NCBI RefSeq assembly: GCF_008642375.1
Contig: NZ_CP029194.1
Location: 7,930,501 to 7,994,500, forward strand
Length of the DNA: 64,000 bases
Source: Streptomyces venezuelae
GTDB lineage: Bacteria > Actinomycetota > Actinomycetes > Streptomycetales > Streptomycetaceae
Direction: 5' to 3'
The notes below the pieces were generated by a model. The model saw only the letters and a program-made list of their open reading frames with translations, did not search any database and had not been told where the DNA came from. Both the position numbers and the translations under genes were made by a program. Shown here one piece after another: positions 52,390 to 61,629 of the stretch. The first letter of the stretch is position 1. Every line of letters starts with the position of its first letter.

Positions 52390-53396
52390 ACGAGATACTG
52401 CTCGGAGTCGACCCCCGGGAGCAGTCGGTCCCCGCTCTCGTCTGGGCCGCCGACGAGTCCGTACGAAGAGGACTGGCGCTCCGGCTGGTCGTCGCCGTAC
52501 CGCCCGCCCACAACGGGCTCCGGTACGACGCGCTCGCCCGTCAGAGCGCCCTGACCATCCGCGCGGAGTCGGCTGTCGCCAACGCGGAGGACCTCGTCCG
52601 GGAACTGCACCCCGGCCTGCGGATCGCGACGGAACGCGTGAACGGTGTTCCGGCGACCGTGCTGCGCGACATGGCGCAGCACGCCGCACTCGTCGTCGTG
52701 GGCTCGCGCCGTCTCGGCAGAGCGGCCGAGACGTTCAGCGAGAGCTCCGTGGTCGTCCCCCTTACGGCACGGGCCGACTGTCCCGTCGTCGTGGTCCGCG
52801 CACCCGAGCACACCGCCGTGCACCCATCGACCCTCGTCGTCGGGGTGGACGGAAGCGAGTCCTCACGGGCCGCGGTCGCCTTCGCCGTCGAGGAGGCGAG
52901 CCTCCGCGAGGCGCGGCTGCGGGCCGTCTGGGTCTGGCCGCGGTCCGTCCTCACCCGCGACGACGGTGAAGAGGGTCTGGCCGAGCGGCGTCGGCTGCTC
53001 GCCGAATCGGTGGCGGGCTGGGCGGAGAGGTATCCGGATGTCGCCATCTCCGAAGAGATCCTGCGGGGACACCCGGTCGAACAACTTGCCCTGACGTCCC
53101 AGGAATCCCTGTCTCTGGTGGTCGGTCGCAGAGGCCGTGGCGGCTACTCCGGCATGCGGTTGGGTTCGACGGTTCACGGCCTGCTGCACCGTGCCCCGTG
53201 TCCGGTGATCACCGTCCCCCTCCCGCAACGCGAGCGCCGGACCGGCGACCCGGCATGGACCGACCGGTCCCGGGCCGGCACGGCCGACCGGCCCGTGTCC
53301 GCTGCCCCGCTCGGCACTGGGAGGCGGCCATCTCCCCGCGGGACGGTGAGGCGAGCGGACGCCCCCGGTCCGTCGGAGGGGTCTGCGGAGAGGTGA
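52386..53396 (+). CDS. Tandem universal stress protein with C-terminal tail
   Basis: The 336-residue protein has domain one EILLGVDPREQSVPALVWAADES with GSRRLGRAAETFSESSVVVP, which lacks the Gly of the ATP motif, and domain two LVVGVDGSESSRAAVAFAVEEA with GRRGRGGYSGMRLGSTVHGLL, which keeps it. A tail of about 55 residues is Arg/Pro/Gly-rich and disordered. The GTG start overlaps the upstream stop. The reversed pattern of intact and degenerate motifs relative to its neighbour is notable. Confidence 0.88.
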   Translation: MNEILLGVDPREQSVPALVWAADESVRRGLALRLVVAVPPAHNGLRYDALARQSALTIRAESAVANAEDLVRELHPGLRIATERVNGVPATVLRDMAQHAALVVVGSRRLGRAAETFSESSVVVPLTARADCPVVVVRAPEHTAVHPSTLVVGVDGSESSRAAVAFAVEEASLREARLRAVWVWPRSVLTRDDGEEGLAERRRLLAESVAGWAERYPDVAISEEILRGHPVEQLALTSQESLSLVVGRRGRGGYSGMRLGSTVHGLLHRAPCPVITVPLPQRERRTGDPAWTDRSRAGTADRPVSAAPLGTGRRPSPRGTVRRADAPGPSEGSAER

Positions 53397-53401
53397 GCAT
53401 C

Positions 53402-53497
53402 GTGAAGCGCATCCGGATCAGCCCCCGGCCCCGGCGTCCCCGCAGGCCCGCCCCCCTGGACCTGCGCACGCCGTCCGGCCGCCCCCTGCCGTACTGA
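53402..53497 (+). CDS. Possible small Arg/Pro-rich peptide (31 aa)
   Basis: The ORF begins VKRIRISPRPRRPRRPAPLD and ends SGRPLPY. It lies between the USP stop and the PEP synthase start. GGAGAGG lies at the end of the USP gene, and GTG 53402 (or GTG 53393, overlapping the USP stop) is in frame. The composition is extremely basic. It may be a real short peptide or chance in GC-rich DNA; a similar small ORF flanks the other side of the synthase. Confidence 0.35.
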   Translation: MKRIRISPRPRRPRRPAPLDLRTPSGRPLPY

Positions 53498-53529
53498 GGA
53501 CGCCCGAGAGCCGTGGAGGAGACCAGACC

Positions 53530-55932
53530 ATGGGACCGATCCGACACGTCGTACCCTTCACGGAACTGGGGCGGCACGACGTCAGCCGAGTGGGCGGCAA
53601 GAACGCTTCGTTGGGCGAGATGACCAACCGGCTCGGGGGTGCGGGCATCCGCGTCCCTCCCGGGTTCGCCACCACCGCCGAAGCGTACGAGGAGCTGCTC
53701 GGCTCCCCGGACCTCCGCCGTCGCGTGGAGGCACAGATCGACAGGCTGCATGAGGGAGCCCAGCTCGACGAGGTGGGGGCGGCCATCCGTGCCCTCCTCC
53801 TCGCGGAGCCGCTGCCCGCCCCCCTACGGGAGGCCGTGCTGACCGCGTACGAGCGGCTGGCCCAGGAAACCGGCCGACAGTCGCCCGAGGTGGCCGTGCG
53901 CAGCAGCGCGACCGCGGAAGACCTGCCCGAAGCGAGTTTCGCCGGGCAGCAGGAGACGTACCTGAATGTCAGCGGCGCCGACGCGCTCCTCGAGGCGTGC
54001 ACACGCTGCTACGCCTCGCTGTTCACCGACCGCGCGATCGACTACCGCGAACGGATGGGCTTCGACCACCTCGCCGTCGCCCTCTCCATCGGCGTGCAGG
54101 TCATGGTCCGCTCCGATCTCGCAGGCGCCGGAGTCGTGTTCACCCTCGACCCCGAGAGCGGCTTCCCCGACGTGATCGTGGTGAGCGCCGCCTGGGGGCT
54201 GGGGGAGACCGTCGTCAGCGGCCGGGTCGACCCCGACGAGTACACAGTGTTCAAGCCGAGCATGAAGGACCCGGCGCTCGAACCCGTGATCGACGTGCGG
54301 ATCGGCAGCAAGCGGCTGAAGACCGTGTACGCGGACACAGGGCTGACCCGCACGGTGGACACCCCCGACAGCGAGCGGAACCAGCGGGTCCTCGATGACT
54401 CGGAGATCCGCAGGCTCGCCGGATGGGCGGCGGCCGTCGAGGAGCACTACGGCTGCCCGATGGATCTCGAGTGGGCCAAGGACGGCCTCACGGGCGAACT
54501 CTGGATCGTTCAGGCACGCCCCGAGACCGTGCAGTCACGCAGGCACACCTCGACACTGAGCCGCTGCCGGCTGACGGTCACCCCTGGCGAGCCGCTCGTG
54601 GAAGGCATCGCCGTGGGCGAGGCGATCGGCCAGGGCCGGGTGGTCGCGCTCGACGCCCCCGTCGACCTCGACCTCTTCCCGCAGGGCGGCGTCCTCGTCA
54701 CCGGCGTCACCGACCCTGACTGGGAACCGGTCATGAAGCGTGCCGCCGCCATCGTCACCGACCACGGCGGCCGCACCTCGCACGCCGCCATCGTCAGTCG
54801 TGAGCTCGGCGTTCCCGCCGTCGTCGGTACCGGCAACGGGACTCGGACCCTGCTGCACGGCCGCTCGGTGACCGTCTCCTGCGCCGAGGGAACGAGCGGA
54901 CGCGTCTACGACGGGCTGCTCCCCTACGAGGAGATCCTGACCGATCTCGCGGACCTCCCGCCCACGCGGACCCGGGTGATGCTGAACCTGGCCGACCCCT
55001 CAGCCGCGTTCCGCTGGTGGAGACTGCCCGCCGACGGCGTGGGACTCGCCCGCCTGGAGTTCATCGTCGCCCACCAGGTGAAGGTCCATCCCATGGCCCT
55101 GCTGCACCCGGAGCGGCTCGATGCTCATGACCGGCACGTCATCGAGCGGGTCACCGAGGGATACCTCGACCGAGGCGAGTACTTCGTCGACCGGCTTGCC
55201 CACGGCATCGCCCGGATCGCCGCCTCCCGATGGCCGGCACCCGTCGTCGTACGCACCAGCGACTTCAAGACCAACGAATACGCCAAGCTCCTCGGCGGCC
55301 GGCCCTTCGAACCGGACGAGGCCAATCCCATGATCGGCTGGCGTGGTGCGAGCCGGTACTACAGCGACGGCTACCGCGAGGGCTTCGCCCTCGAATGCCG
55401 CGCGCTGCGCCGCGTGCGCGACGAGATGGGGCTGACCAACGTGATCGTCATGATCCCCTTCTGCCGTACCCTCGGCGAGGCCGATCACGTGCTTGCGGTG
55501 ATGGCGGACGAGGGACTGGTCCGGGGCGAGAAGGGGCTTCAGGTCTATGTGATGGCGGAGATTCCGGCCAACATCATCCTGGCCGGCGAGTTCGCGGAAC
55601 GTTTCGACGGATTCTCGATCGGGAGCAACGACCTCACCCAGCTCACCCTGGGTGTCGACCGCGACTCCGAGGCTCTCGCTCAGGTCTTCGACGAGCGGGA
55701 CCCCGCCGTCGTCCGCAGCATCCAGACTCTCGCCGCCCGCGCCCACGCGGCCGGCCGGCCGGCCGGACTGTGCGGGCAGCGGCCCAGCGACGATCCGGCG
55801 TTCACCGCGATCCTGGTCGACGCCGGCCTCGACTCCATCTCCGTGGCGCCGGACAGCTTCGCAGCCGTCAAACGGCACGTGGCCCGCGCGGAGACGACGC
55901 TCGAGAACCGCGCCGGACGAAGGGAGGAGTGA
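53530..55932 (+). CDS. ppsA: Phosphoenolpyruvate synthase
   Basis: The 800-residue enzyme has the ATP-grasp domain (about 1-330, VGGKNASLGEMTNRLG, AVRSSATAEDLPEASFAGQQETYLN across strands, and MDLEWAKDG). The swivelling phosphohistidine domain contains TDHGGRTSHAAIVSRELGVPAVVG. The C-terminal PEP-binding barrel contains MIGWRGASRYYSDGYREGF and GLCGQRPSDDP with the catalytic Cys. It makes PEP from pyruvate and ATP, with release of AMP and phosphate. The length fits PpsA rather than PPDK (about 880). GGAGGAG lies 10 bases before the ATG. S. coelicolor has a comparable enzyme in its OsdR-linked island. It could reroute acetyl or pyruvate carbon during dormancy. Confidence 0.87.
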   Translation: MGPIRHVVPFTELGRHDVSRVGGKNASLGEMTNRLGGAGIRVPPGFATTAEAYEELLGSPDLRRRVEAQIDRLHEGAQLDEVGAAIRALLLAEPLPAPLREAVLTAYERLAQETGRQSPEVAVRSSATAEDLPEASFAGQQETYLNVSGADALLEACTRCYASLFTDRAIDYRERMGFDHLAVALSIGVQVMVRSDLAGAGVVFTLDPESGFPDVIVVSAAWGLGETVVSGRVDPDEYTVFKPSMKDPALEPVIDVRIGSKRLKTVYADTGLTRTVDTPDSERNQRVLDDSEIRRLAGWAAAVEEHYGCPMDLEWAKDGLTGELWIVQARPETVQSRRHTSTLSRCRLTVTPGEPLVEGIAVGEAIGQGRVVALDAPVDLDLFPQGGVLVTGVTDPDWEPVMKRAAAIVTDHGGRTSHAAIVSRELGVPAVVGTGNGTRTLLHGRSVTVSCAEGTSGRVYDGLLPYEEILTDLADLPPTRTRVMLNLADPSAAFRWWRLPADGVGLARLEFIVAHQVKVHPMALLHPERLDAHDRHVIERVTEGYLDRGEYFVDRLAHGIARIAASRWPAPVVVRTSDFKTNEYAKLLGGRPFEPDEANPMIGWRGASRYYSDGYREGFALECRALRRVRDEMGLTNVIVMIPFCRTLGEADHVLAVMADEGLVRGEKGLQVYVMAEIPANIILAGEFAERFDGFSIGSNDLTQLTLGVDRDSEALAQVFDERDPAVVRSIQTLAARAHAAGRPAGLCGQRPSDDPAFTAILVDAGLDSISVAPDSFAAVKRHVARAETTLENRAGRREE

Positions 55933-55934
55933 TC

Positions 55935-56039
55935 ATGCCGAGGAGGACACGATCGGGGCGTCGACGAACTTCCTCTGAACCGGGGGTTGATCGGCTGGAC
56001 CGTAGGCAAGGGGGCCCGGAAAGGAGGACGTGGCCGTGA
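55935..56039 (+). CDS. Possible small Arg-rich peptide coupled to the CBS gene (34 aa)
   Basis: The ORF begins MPRRTRSGRRRTSSEPGVDR. A strong GGAGGAG lies at the end of the PEP synthase gene, eight bases before the ATG. Its TGA overlaps the CBS start as GTGA, which indicates translational coupling. The sequence is very basic. It may be a leader peptide that passes ribosomes to the CBS gene rather than a functional protein. Confidence 0.4.
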   Translation: MPRRTRSGRRRTSSEPGVDRLDRRQGGPERRTWP

Positions 56040-56449
56040 CGACCGCAAGGGAGATCATGCATCCCGGTGCAAGCTGCGTGCAGGAGAACGAGAGCCTGAT
56101 GGATGCCGCGCGCCGCATGAGCGAACTGGATGTCGGCGCGCTGCCCATCTGCGGGCCGGACAACCGGCTGCACGGCATCATCACCGACCGGGACATCGTG
56201 GTGAAGTGCCTTGCCAAGGGCAAGGACCCCCAGCAGATGACGGCCGGGTACCTCGCCCAGGGCAAGCCGGTCACGGTGGACGTGGGCGCCGACAGCGAAG
56301 AGGTGCTCCGCACGATGCAGGACCACCGCATCCGCCGCGTGCCCGTGATAGACGACCACCGCCTGGTCGGCATGATCAGTGAGGCGGACCTCGCCCGGCA
56401 CCTGCCGGAGGAACGGGTGGGCCATTTCGTCGAAAAGATCTGCCGCTGA
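56036..56449 (+). CDS. CBS-pair protein, Hrp1 (Rv2626c)-like
   Basis: The 137-residue protein has only two CBS motifs, LHGIITDRDIVVKCLAKGKDP and LVGMISEADLARHLPEERVG, in the layout of hypoxic response protein Hrp1. It begins VTTAREIMHPGASCVQENES. GTG 56036 has AGGAGG eight bases upstream; GTG 56030 is too close to it. Cys in GASCVQ and in VVKCLAKG parallel the redox-active cysteines of Hrp1, but a disulfide is not shown. It follows PEP synthase in the same orientation. Confidence 0.88.
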   Translation: MTTAREIMHPGASCVQENESLMDAARRMSELDVGALPICGPDNRLHGIITDRDIVVKCLAKGKDPQQMTAGYLAQGKPVTVDVGADSEEVLRTMQDHRIRRVPVIDDHRLVGMISEADLARHLPEERVGHFVEKICR

Positions 56450-56472
56450 AGGCGCCCGCGCCGTGGCGCCAT

Positions 56473-56511
56473 GGGCCGGATGGTCCCCTCCCGGTGCGGC
56501 CCGTTCGGCCC
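56473..56511. promoter_or_regulatory. DosR-like boxes upstream of hsp20
   Basis: The reverse strand of 56498-56511 reads GGGCCGAACGGGCC, one base away from the consensus. A looser copy GGGCCGGATGGTCCC lies at 56473-56487, with the centres about 25 bp apart. They are 154 and about 185 bp before the hsp20 start in a 215-bp gap without a gene. Confidence 0.5.
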
Positions 56512-56664
56512 CGTCGGACAGACCCCTTGGACACTGCGCCACGGGACCTTGCGGGTGAAGAGTGGGTTGTGGACCCGGACCGAGCTCCGTATCCCGATCC
56601 GCCCGTCCGCACCGACTCGGGTCCGCGGCGACCGCCCTGGGCCCCGCACACGAGGAGCAGAGAA

Positions 56665-57120
56665 ATGGCCGGAGGCAAGGTGGAACGCAGGCACAGCCTC
56701 TTCCCCGATCTCAACGACTGGTTCAACAGGGAGTTCCCAGGGCTGCCCGGGTGGCGACCCGCGACGGCTGCTCACTCCATTCCCGTGGAGGTGACCAGCG
56801 GTGACGGCGTGTACGTGCTGCGGGCCGAGCTGCCGGGGATGGGACCGGAAGACGACATCGGCATCACCGTCGACGACAACCTCATCACGGTGAGTGCGGA
56901 GCACAGCGAGAGCACGGAGGACAAGGAGCATTCGGAGTTCCGCTACGGATCGTTCCGTAGGACCGTGCGCCTCCCGGCCACGATCCCGGCCGACGACGTC
57001 GAGGCGTCGTACACGGACGGCATCCTCACCGTTCGCGTCCCGATGCCCGACGAGAAGACCACCTCTGTCCGGACCATTCCGGTGAAGCGGACCGACAAGC
57101 CGGCCGAGGGAGCGGCGTGA
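56665..57120 (+). CDS. Hsp20/alpha-crystallin small heat-shock protein
   Basis: The 151-residue protein has a short N-terminal arm (RRHSLFPDLNDWFNREFPGLP) and an alpha-crystallin domain (about 45-135, SIPVEVTSGDGVYVLRAELPG, ITVDDNLITVSAEHSES and YGSFRRTVRLPA). A C-terminal I/V-x-I/V-like anchor is in RTIPVKR. It holds unfolding proteins without ATP. GAGGAG precedes the ATG. The mycobacterial HspX gene is a leading DosR target, and boxes lie upstream here. The stop overlaps the flavodoxin ATG. Confidence 0.9.
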   Translation: MAGGKVERRHSLFPDLNDWFNREFPGLPGWRPATAAHSIPVEVTSGDGVYVLRAELPGMGPEDDIGITVDDNLITVSAEHSESTEDKEHSEFRYGSFRRTVRLPATIPADDVEASYTDGILTVRVPMPDEKTTSVRTIPVKRTDKPAEGAA

Positions 57121-57623
57121 TGAACGCCAAGCGTGTCCTGGTCGCCTACGGCAGCAAGGCCGGCGCGACCGCCGGCATCGCCGAAGAGATCGGCAAGACG
57201 CTCCGGGACGACGGCTTCGACGCTGTCGTCCTGCCGGCCGACACCGTCACCGACGTGAGCGGTTACGACGGAGTCGTCCTCGGCGGAGCCCTCTACGCCG
57301 GGCACTGGACCTTCAAGGCGCGGCGGTGTGCCCGGCGCAACGCCGAACAGCTCAGGCACCGGCCTCTCTGGCTGTTCAGCAGCGGTCCGGTCGACAGATC
57401 CGCGGAAGAGCACGACATCCCGCCCGTACGAGGAGTCGCCCGGCGGATGAAGAAGCTCGGCGCCCGCGAGCACATGACCTTCGGCGGCGCCGTGACCGCC
57501 GAGACGTCCGACCCGGTCGCCCGGCACATGGTGGAACGGGGCAAGGGCGGCGACTTCCGAAATCCGGAACGGATCCGGGCATGGGCCCACCACATCGGCA
57601 CGGAACTCGACGCCACCCCTTGA
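57120..57623 (+). CDS. Flavodoxin-domain protein
   Basis: The 167-residue protein starts with an FMN loop variant, VLVAYGSKAGATAGIAEEIG. YDGVVLGGALYAGHWTFKARR and LWLFSSGPVD complete the flavin site, as in HemG-like flavodoxin-domain proteins. It may oxidise or reduce a small substrate such as protoporphyrinogen or a quinone; none is proven. It overlaps the hsp20 stop as TGATG (with an alternative GTG at 57117), so it belongs to the hsp20 operon. S. coelicolor has similar flavodoxin genes in its OsdR island. Confidence 0.85.
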   Translation: MNAKRVLVAYGSKAGATAGIAEEIGKTLRDDGFDAVVLPADTVTDVSGYDGVVLGGALYAGHWTFKARRCARRNAEQLRHRPLWLFSSGPVDRSAEEHDIPPVRGVARRMKKLGAREHMTFGGAVTAETSDPVARHMVERGKGGDFRNPERIRAWAHHIGTELDATP

Positions 57624-57670
57624 ACGGGGCCTCTGACAGGCCGGCGAGCCACCTCGACGGGAGGTGCGGC

Positions 57671-58261
57671 ATGCTCCACCACGAGCCGTCGGGGAGCGGG
57701 ACCACCCCGCCCACGCGACCCGCAAGGCGTGGCGCCCTGGTCTTCGTACTGATGATCGCTCTGATCTGCGGTGCTGTGGCGACCGGGAGCCTGTGGACGG
57801 CCGGAGCCAAGGCCGACCGAGAGCGTGCTGTCCACAGTCATCAGGTCACGGCGACGACCACCGGGCCGGCCAAGGACCCACCCGTCGCCACCAGGTTCGG
57901 CTCCACGTCGAAGGCCGTCGCACCGGCTGTGTGGGAGCAGCCCGAGCACGTCCGTCGCACCGGCACCATCAACGTTCCGCCGCAGACACCCCAGGGCCGC
58001 GCTCTGACGATCTGGGTGGACGACGAAGGAGCCCCGACCCGGCCCCCGGGCGGTGCCGCAGACCGCGCCTTCACCTCCCTCGCGGGCGGTACGGCGGCGG
58101 CGGGTGTGGTCGGAGTGACGGGCAGCGCCGTGGTCTTCCTCGTGCGGCGGCGGACCGAAGGGCACCGGCTCGCGGCCTGGGAACGCGAGTGGGAGCAGGT
58201 GGAACCCGTATGGTCCGGGCGGCTCCGCCGCGGCAGCGGTGCAGGGGACGGCGATGACTGA
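57671..58261 (+). CDS. Rv1733c-family two-span membrane protein
   Basis: The 196-residue protein has a membrane helix near residue 25-45 ([20 protein letters not shown]), an outer domain with VTATTTGPA and [12 protein letters not shown], and a second helix near 145-165 ([20 protein letters not shown]), followed by an inner tail with [18 protein letters not shown]. This is the pattern of Rv1733c, a DosR-regulon membrane protein of unknown function. GGGAGG precedes the ATG. It overlaps the P-type ATPase gene by eight bases. Confidence 0.85.
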   Translation: MLHHEPSGSGTTPPTRPARRGALVFVLMIALICGAVATGSLWTAGAKADRERAVHSHQVTATTTGPAKDPPVATRFGSTSKAVAPAVWEQPEHVRRTGTINVPPQTPQGRALTIWVDDEGAPTRPPGGAADRAFTSLAGGTAAAGVVGVTGSAVVFLVRRRTEGHRLAAWEREWEQVEPVWSGRLRRGSGAGDGDD

Positions 58262-60995
58262 GCGTGCCGGCAGCCGTGCGACCCGGCACCGGACCGCTCC
58301 CTCCACGGAGGCCTTGCCCTTCGACCCGAGTGAACCGCTGCCCCGGCTGCGTCGTGAACTCGCCACGGGACCGGATGGTCTCTCGGGCCGCGAGGCCGCC
58401 CGACGCCTCGCCATCCATGGACCGAACGAGGTGCGGCGCAAGGCGCGCTCCCCCTTCCCACGCGAGCTGGTCGGGCAGCTGATCCACCCCCTGGCCCTGC
58501 TGCTGTGGGCTGCCGCCCTTCTTGCCTTCGTCGCGGACCTGGCGGTTCTCGGTTGGGCGATCCTCGCGGTCATCGCCGTCAACGCGGCTTTCGCCCTGCT
58601 CCAGGAGCGGCAGGCCGAGCGGGCGGTGGAGACGCTCGCCCGCTATCTCCCCGAGCACGCCCACGCGGTACGTGACGGGCAGCCCCAGGTCGTGGAGGCC
58701 CGCGACCTCGTACCGGGCGACCTGATCCTCCTGGAGGAGGGCGACAAGGTCCCCGCCGACGCGCACGTGACCGAGGGCGGGGTCGAGGTCGATCTGTCGA
58801 TGCTCACGGGAGAGTCCGTGCCGGCTGAACGGATCGCCTCAGCCGGTGTTCTCGGTGCCCCGCTGCTCGAGGAGCCGAACCTCGTCTTCAGCGGGACGAC
58901 CTGTGTCGAGGGGCAGGCCCGGGCCGTCGTGTTCGCCACAGGCCACCACACCGAACTCGGTCGGATCGCCGCACTCAGCCAGCGGACGCGGCGTGAGACG
59001 AGCCCTCTGGAACGGCAGGTCAAGCGGGTCGCGTGGCTCATCGCGGGCTTCGCAACCGGCATGGGCGTCGTGTTTCTCGTCCTCGGGGTGGCGGTCGGAC
59101 TTCCGGTCACCGACTCCCTGACGTTCGCCATCGGGCTCCTCGTCGCCAACGTCCCCGAGGGACTCCTTCCGACCATCACGCTGGCCCTGGCCGTCGGCGT
59201 CCGCGCACTGGCCCGCCGCGGTGCCCTGGTCAAACGGCTCAGCGCTGTGGAGACCCTCGGTTCCACGAGCGTCATCTGCACGGACAAGACCGGCACACTC
59301 ACCCGCAACACCATGCGCCTCAGGGCGCTGTGGACGGTCGACCACGGGTCGGAGCCGGGCCCCTGGGCAGCGGAGTTGGCGAGGGCGGGTGCCCTGTGCA
59401 CCACCGTCACGCGAGAAGCCGACGGCGAACTGCACGGTGACCCCACCGAGGCCGCCCTCGTCGCCGGGGCTGCCGACCACGGGGCTCCGGTGGACCTGGC
59501 TCGGCGCGACGCGGGACGGCGGGCGCTGTTCCGCTTCGATCCGCGGCTGCGGCTCATGTCGGTCGTGCAGGGCGGGGAGGCGCGGGGCGACGAGATGCGG
59601 GGCGGGGAGCCGCGGGGCCCCGCGCGGATCGTGGTCAAGGGAGCGCCCGAGGCGGTGCTGGACCGCCTCCGGCCCGGAACGGGGGCGGACTCGGCCCGGG
59701 CGGCGGCTGACGAGCTGGCCCGGGACGGCATGCGGGTTCTGGCCGTCGCCGTGCGCGACCTGCCGAGCGGCGCGGAGCCGCCGTCACGCCGCCAGGACGC
59801 GGAGTCGGGGTTGACCCTGCTCGGGCTCGTCGGGCTGTACGACGCGCCGCGCCTTGAGGTGGCGGAGGCCGTACGCCGCTGCCACGAGGCCGGGATCCGG
59901 GTACACGTCGTCACGGGCGACAACGGCGCCACCGCCGCGGCCGTCGCCAGGGAAGTCGGCATCGGAGTACCCCGGCTGTACGTGGTCGCGGCGTCCGAGT
60001 CGCTGGCCGACGACGAACTGGACCGGCTCCTCGGGGAAGGCGACGCCGAGATCGTCTTCGCCCGCTCCTCGCCCGAGACGAAGCTCAGGGTGGCCGACAC
60101 CCTGCGGGAACACGGCCGGATCGTCGCCATGACCGGCGACGGTGTCAACGACGCCCCTGCACTGCACCGCGCGCACATCGGGGTGGCCATGGGGCGCTCG
60201 GGCACCGACGTGGCCCGCGAGGCCGCCACCATGGTGCTCACCGACGACGACTTCGCCACCATCGTGACCGCGGTCGAGGCCGGGCGCCGCGTCTACGACA
60301 ACGTACGCAAGTTCATCGTCTACATCTTCGCCCACGCCACTCCGGAGATCGTGCCCTTCCTCGTCTTCGCGCTCTCCGCCGGCACCGTACCGCTCCCCCT
60401 CACCGTGCTGCAGATCCTCGCCATCGACCTCGGCACCGAGACACTGCCCGCCCTCGCCCTCGGCCGGGAACGCTCCGAGCCCGGCATCATGCAGCGGCCC
60501 CCGCGGCCGCGGCACCAGAGTGTGATCTCCCGCGACATGCTCATACGGAGCTGGGGCTACCTGGGTCTCACGTCGGCGGCTCTCGTCATGGCGGGCTTCT
60601 TCTACGTGCTGTGGCGCGCGGGCTGGCAGCCCGGCGACCCCACGGGCACCGGCAGCCCCTTGCACCACGCCTACGTGACGGCCACCACGGCCACCTTCGC
60701 CGGCATCGTGACCTGTCAGGTCGGTACGGCGTTCGCGGCCCGCACCGATCACGCGGCATTGCGCGACATCGGAGTGTTCTCGAACCGCCTGCTGCTTGCC
60801 GGTATCGCCTTCGAGCTCGCGTTCACGGCCGCTCTCGTCTACGTGCCCCCGCTCCAGGACCTCTTCGGCACAGCCGCGCTTCCCTTGGACGTCGTCCTGC
60901 TCATCGCGACCTTCCCGCTCCTGGTGTGGGGCACCGACGAGCTGCGGCGCGCCAGGCGGCGCCGTCAGCGGCCGGCGGCCGTCCCCGGTTCGTGA
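58254..60995 (+). CDS. P2-type cation-transporting ATPase (CtpF-like)
   Basis: The 913-residue ATPase has an N-terminal cation-ATPase domain ([19 protein letters not shown]) and TM4 motif [11 protein letters not shown] (about 298-308), as in eukaryotic-type Na/K and Ca pumps. The phosphorylation site is CTDKTGTLT (about 344). ATP-binding motifs are VKGAPE and [22 protein letters not shown], and there are six C-terminal helices. The ion is not determinable by eye; Ca2+, Na+ or another cation is possible. CtpF is a DosR-regulated pump in M. tuberculosis. AGGGGA precedes the ATG by five bases; GTG 58239 is a longer choice. It is convergent with, and overlaps, DUF4389 by 31 bp. Confidence 0.9.
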   Translation: MTERAGSRATRHRTAPSTEALPFDPSEPLPRLRRELATGPDGLSGREAARRLAIHGPNEVRRKARSPFPRELVGQLIHPLALLLWAAALLAFVADLAVLGWAILAVIAVNAAFALLQERQAERAVETLARYLPEHAHAVRDGQPQVVEARDLVPGDLILLEEGDKVPADAHVTEGGVEVDLSMLTGESVPAERIASAGVLGAPLLEEPNLVFSGTTCVEGQARAVVFATGHHTELGRIAALSQRTRRETSPLERQVKRVAWLIAGFATGMGVVFLVLGVAVGLPVTDSLTFAIGLLVANVPEGLLPTITLALAVGVRALARRGALVKRLSAVETLGSTSVICTDKTGTLTRNTMRLRALWTVDHGSEPGPWAAELARAGALCTTVTREADGELHGDPTEAALVAGAADHGAPVDLARRDAGRRALFRFDPRLRLMSVVQGGEARGDEMRGGEPRGPARIVVKGAPEAVLDRLRPGTGADSARAAADELARDGMRVLAVAVRDLPSGAEPPSRRQDAESGLTLLGLVGLYDAPRLEVAEAVRRCHEAGIRVHVVTGDNGATAAAVAREVGIGVPRLYVVAASESLADDELDRLLGEGDAEIVFARSSPETKLRVADTLREHGRIVAMTGDGVNDAPALHRAHIGVAMGRSGTDVAREAATMVLTDDDFATIVTAVEAGRRVYDNVRKFIVYIFAHATPEIVPFLVFALSAGTVPLPLTVLQILAIDLGTETLPALALGRERSEPGIMQRPPRPRHQSVISRDMLIRSWGYLGLTSAALVMAGFFYVLWRAGWQPGDPTGTGSPLHHAYVTATTATFAGIVTCQVGTAFAARTDHAALRDIGVFSNRLLLAGIAFELAFTAALVYVPPLQDLFGTAALPLDVVLLIATFPLLVWGTDELRRARRRRQRPAAVPGS

Positions 60996-61624
60996 CCGCC
61001 CTGGTCGAGGCGGAAGGGCGGGTAGGCGTCCGTCATGAGGCTCGCGTAGGCCGCGACGCGAAGGACCCAGCGGTTCAGTCCGACGATCAGGACGAACAGG
61101 TCGCGCGGATAGCGCTCGGTGAAGGCGAGGGCGAAGCCCGCGATGAGTGCGAGCAGGGTGATCAGGCCGCCGCTCCACCAACCTGCGTGCATGCCGCTGG
61201 TGAAGAAGGCGATCACGAGGTAGTGCGGGATGGCGAGCAGCCACCACTTGACCAGGACCATCGAGCGTGAGAGCCGCTCCGGGTAGGTGATGTCCAGCCG
61301 GGCCGGGTAGTCCGGCTCAGGGCCCAGGCTGAAGGGCGGGTAGCGGTCGGTGCCGAGAGCCCCGTACGAGTAGTACGACACTCGCCAGGACCAGCGGAGC
61401 ACGCCGAGATTGAAGTCGAAAAGACCTCGTGGGAAGCGCTCGGTGAAGAGGATGGCGAAGAACGCGATCACCGTCACCACGAAGAAGGCGATCCACAGGA
61501 AGAACAGCACGATCCAGTGCGGGATCACCAGGATCCACTTGACCAGCCACAGCCAGCGGGACAGCCGGCTGTCGAGCTCGGCGGAGACCGCCACGGGACT
61601 GTGCAGGGGGCTGGGGGTGTCCAT
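60965..61624 (-). CDS. DUF4389-domain membrane protein
   Basis: The 219-residue protein has two similar halves, each with a pair of helices and the pattern W-V-L/K-W-hxx[22 protein letters not shown] and [19 protein letters not shown], then [19 protein letters not shown] and [19 protein letters not shown]. Such duplicated DUF4389 proteins have no known role. It follows the CBS-BON gene by five bases in the same operon. Its 3' end overlaps the ATPase gene by 31 bp. Confidence 0.88.
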   Translation of the reverse strand: MDTPSPLHSPVAVSAELDSRLSRWLWLVKWILVIPHWIVLFFLWIAFFVVTVIAFFAILFTERFPRGLFDFNLGVLRWSWRVSYYSYGALGTDRYPPFSLGPEPDYPARLDITYPERLSRSMVLVKWWLLAIPHYLVIAFFTSGMHAGWWSGGLITLLALIAGFALAFTERYPRDLFVLIVGLNRWVLRVAAYASLMTDAYPPFRLDQGGHEPGTAAGR

Positions 61625-61629
61625 GATCG

